Shown here: piece by piece, positions 16,487 through 16,519 of the stretch
Numbering within the stretch: the first letter of the stretch is position 1
How the letters are laid out: each line of letters opens with the position of its first letter
Source of the DNA: Planctomycetota bacterium
GTDB lineage: Bacteria; Planctomycetota; Planctomycetia; Pirellulales; Pirellulaceae
DNA: 16,519 bases
Assembly (NCBI GenBank): GCA_026692885.1
Contig: JAPLNJ010000894.1
Location: 1 to 16,519, forward strand
Direction: 5' to 3'
Program-made: the position numbers and the translations under genes
The notes under the pieces: generated by a model
The model's input: the letters and a program-made list of their open reading frames with translations, nothing else
What the model was told of the DNA's origin: nothing
Databases searched by the model: none

Positions 16487-16519
16487 TCACTTCTTCCGCC
16501 GCCTCCCGCCCGCCGCCGG
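16487..16519 (-). CDS. Possible last ten codons of a minus-strand gene entering the window
   Basis: Read from the window edge on the minus strand, the frame gives PAAGGRRRKK and TGA at 16487-16489. Basic RRRKK tails are common ends of GC-rich planctomycete proteins, and a hairpin follows downstream. With only ten codons this is a guess from tail composition; sequence beyond the window is needed. Confidence 0.25.
   Translation of the reverse strand, partial: PAAGGRRRKK

Larger units (their letters stand above)
16130..16519 (+). pseudogene. Truncated nucleotidyltransferase (MNT-type) reading frame, open to the window end
   Basis: A frame open from ATG 16130 (or GTG 16244) contains IRWVADQIVQRFSPRRIILFGSYARGRPRP. 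This is the start of a minimal nucleotidyltransferase domain with its GSxARG phosphate-binding motif, as in MNT antitoxins of HEPN/MNT pairs and related proteins. The family continues directly with D-S-D-x-D, which holds the metal-binding aspartates. Here it becomes GPRKTAESG and a Pro/Arg-rich tail with no DxD, and the tail runs through a palindrome (16426-16447). The sequence before 16244 (VLQTDVAGNPAGHW...) is not part of the domain. No HEPN partner is visible. The break is seen in the sequence; inactivity is inferred. The frame is not closed within the window. Confidence 0.6.

Overview
The window is GC-rich chromosomal DNA that most resembles a planctomycete of the Pirellulales type. I base this on an S/P/A-rich membrane protein with an N-terminus I associate with that group, a very large secretin carrying an N-terminal array of TPR-like repeats, a small beta-barrel protein with a planctomycete-style C-terminus, a DUF2760-Hsp70 gene pair, a secreted NPCBM-containing alpha-galactosidase, and many GC-rich REP-like intergenic palindromes. 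This is pattern recognition without a database search.

Layout. Positions 39-95 hold two REP-like palindromes. They are followed on the minus strand by a glutamine amidotransferase of the TrpG/PabA type (101-697) and a secreted multidomain alpha-galactosidase (882-3944, GTG start). A divergent promoter region (3945-4154) leads into a plus-strand polytopic membrane protein (4155-5750), apparently coupled to an 8-codon leader ORF. That gene converges on a large secretin (5867-9772 minus, best start TTG). A 431-nt spacer with a good promoter candidate lies upstream of the secretin. Next, all on the minus strand, come an L-lactate permease gene broken into two frames (10204-11942), a small outer-membrane barrel protein (11960-12838) that precedes it in the same operon, a truncated ORF6N-domain gene (12929-13333), an Hsp70-family ATPase (13377-15164) and a DUF2760 protein (15223-15780). 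The right end (15781-16519) is a repeat-rich, decayed region: a 265-bp quasi-palindrome, a truncated nucleotidyltransferase on the plus strand, another palindrome, and possibly the last ten codons of a minus-strand gene entering from outside the window.

How the genes may work together. The barrel protein and lactate permease are 17 nt apart and would form an outer/inner membrane uptake pair, but the permease has lost a conserved segment and changed frame. DUF2760 and the Hsp70-like ATPase form a two-gene unit with no J-protein or GrpE beside it. The secretin stands alone, with no gspE/F or pilus genes nearby. The alpha-galactosidase and amidotransferase look like independent metabolic genes. 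No tRNA, rRNA, CRISPR array or intact transposase was seen. The points most worth checking are the split permease, the 265-bp quasi-palindrome, the Hsp70-DUF2760 pair and the truncated ORF6N gene with its 27-bp perfect palindrome.
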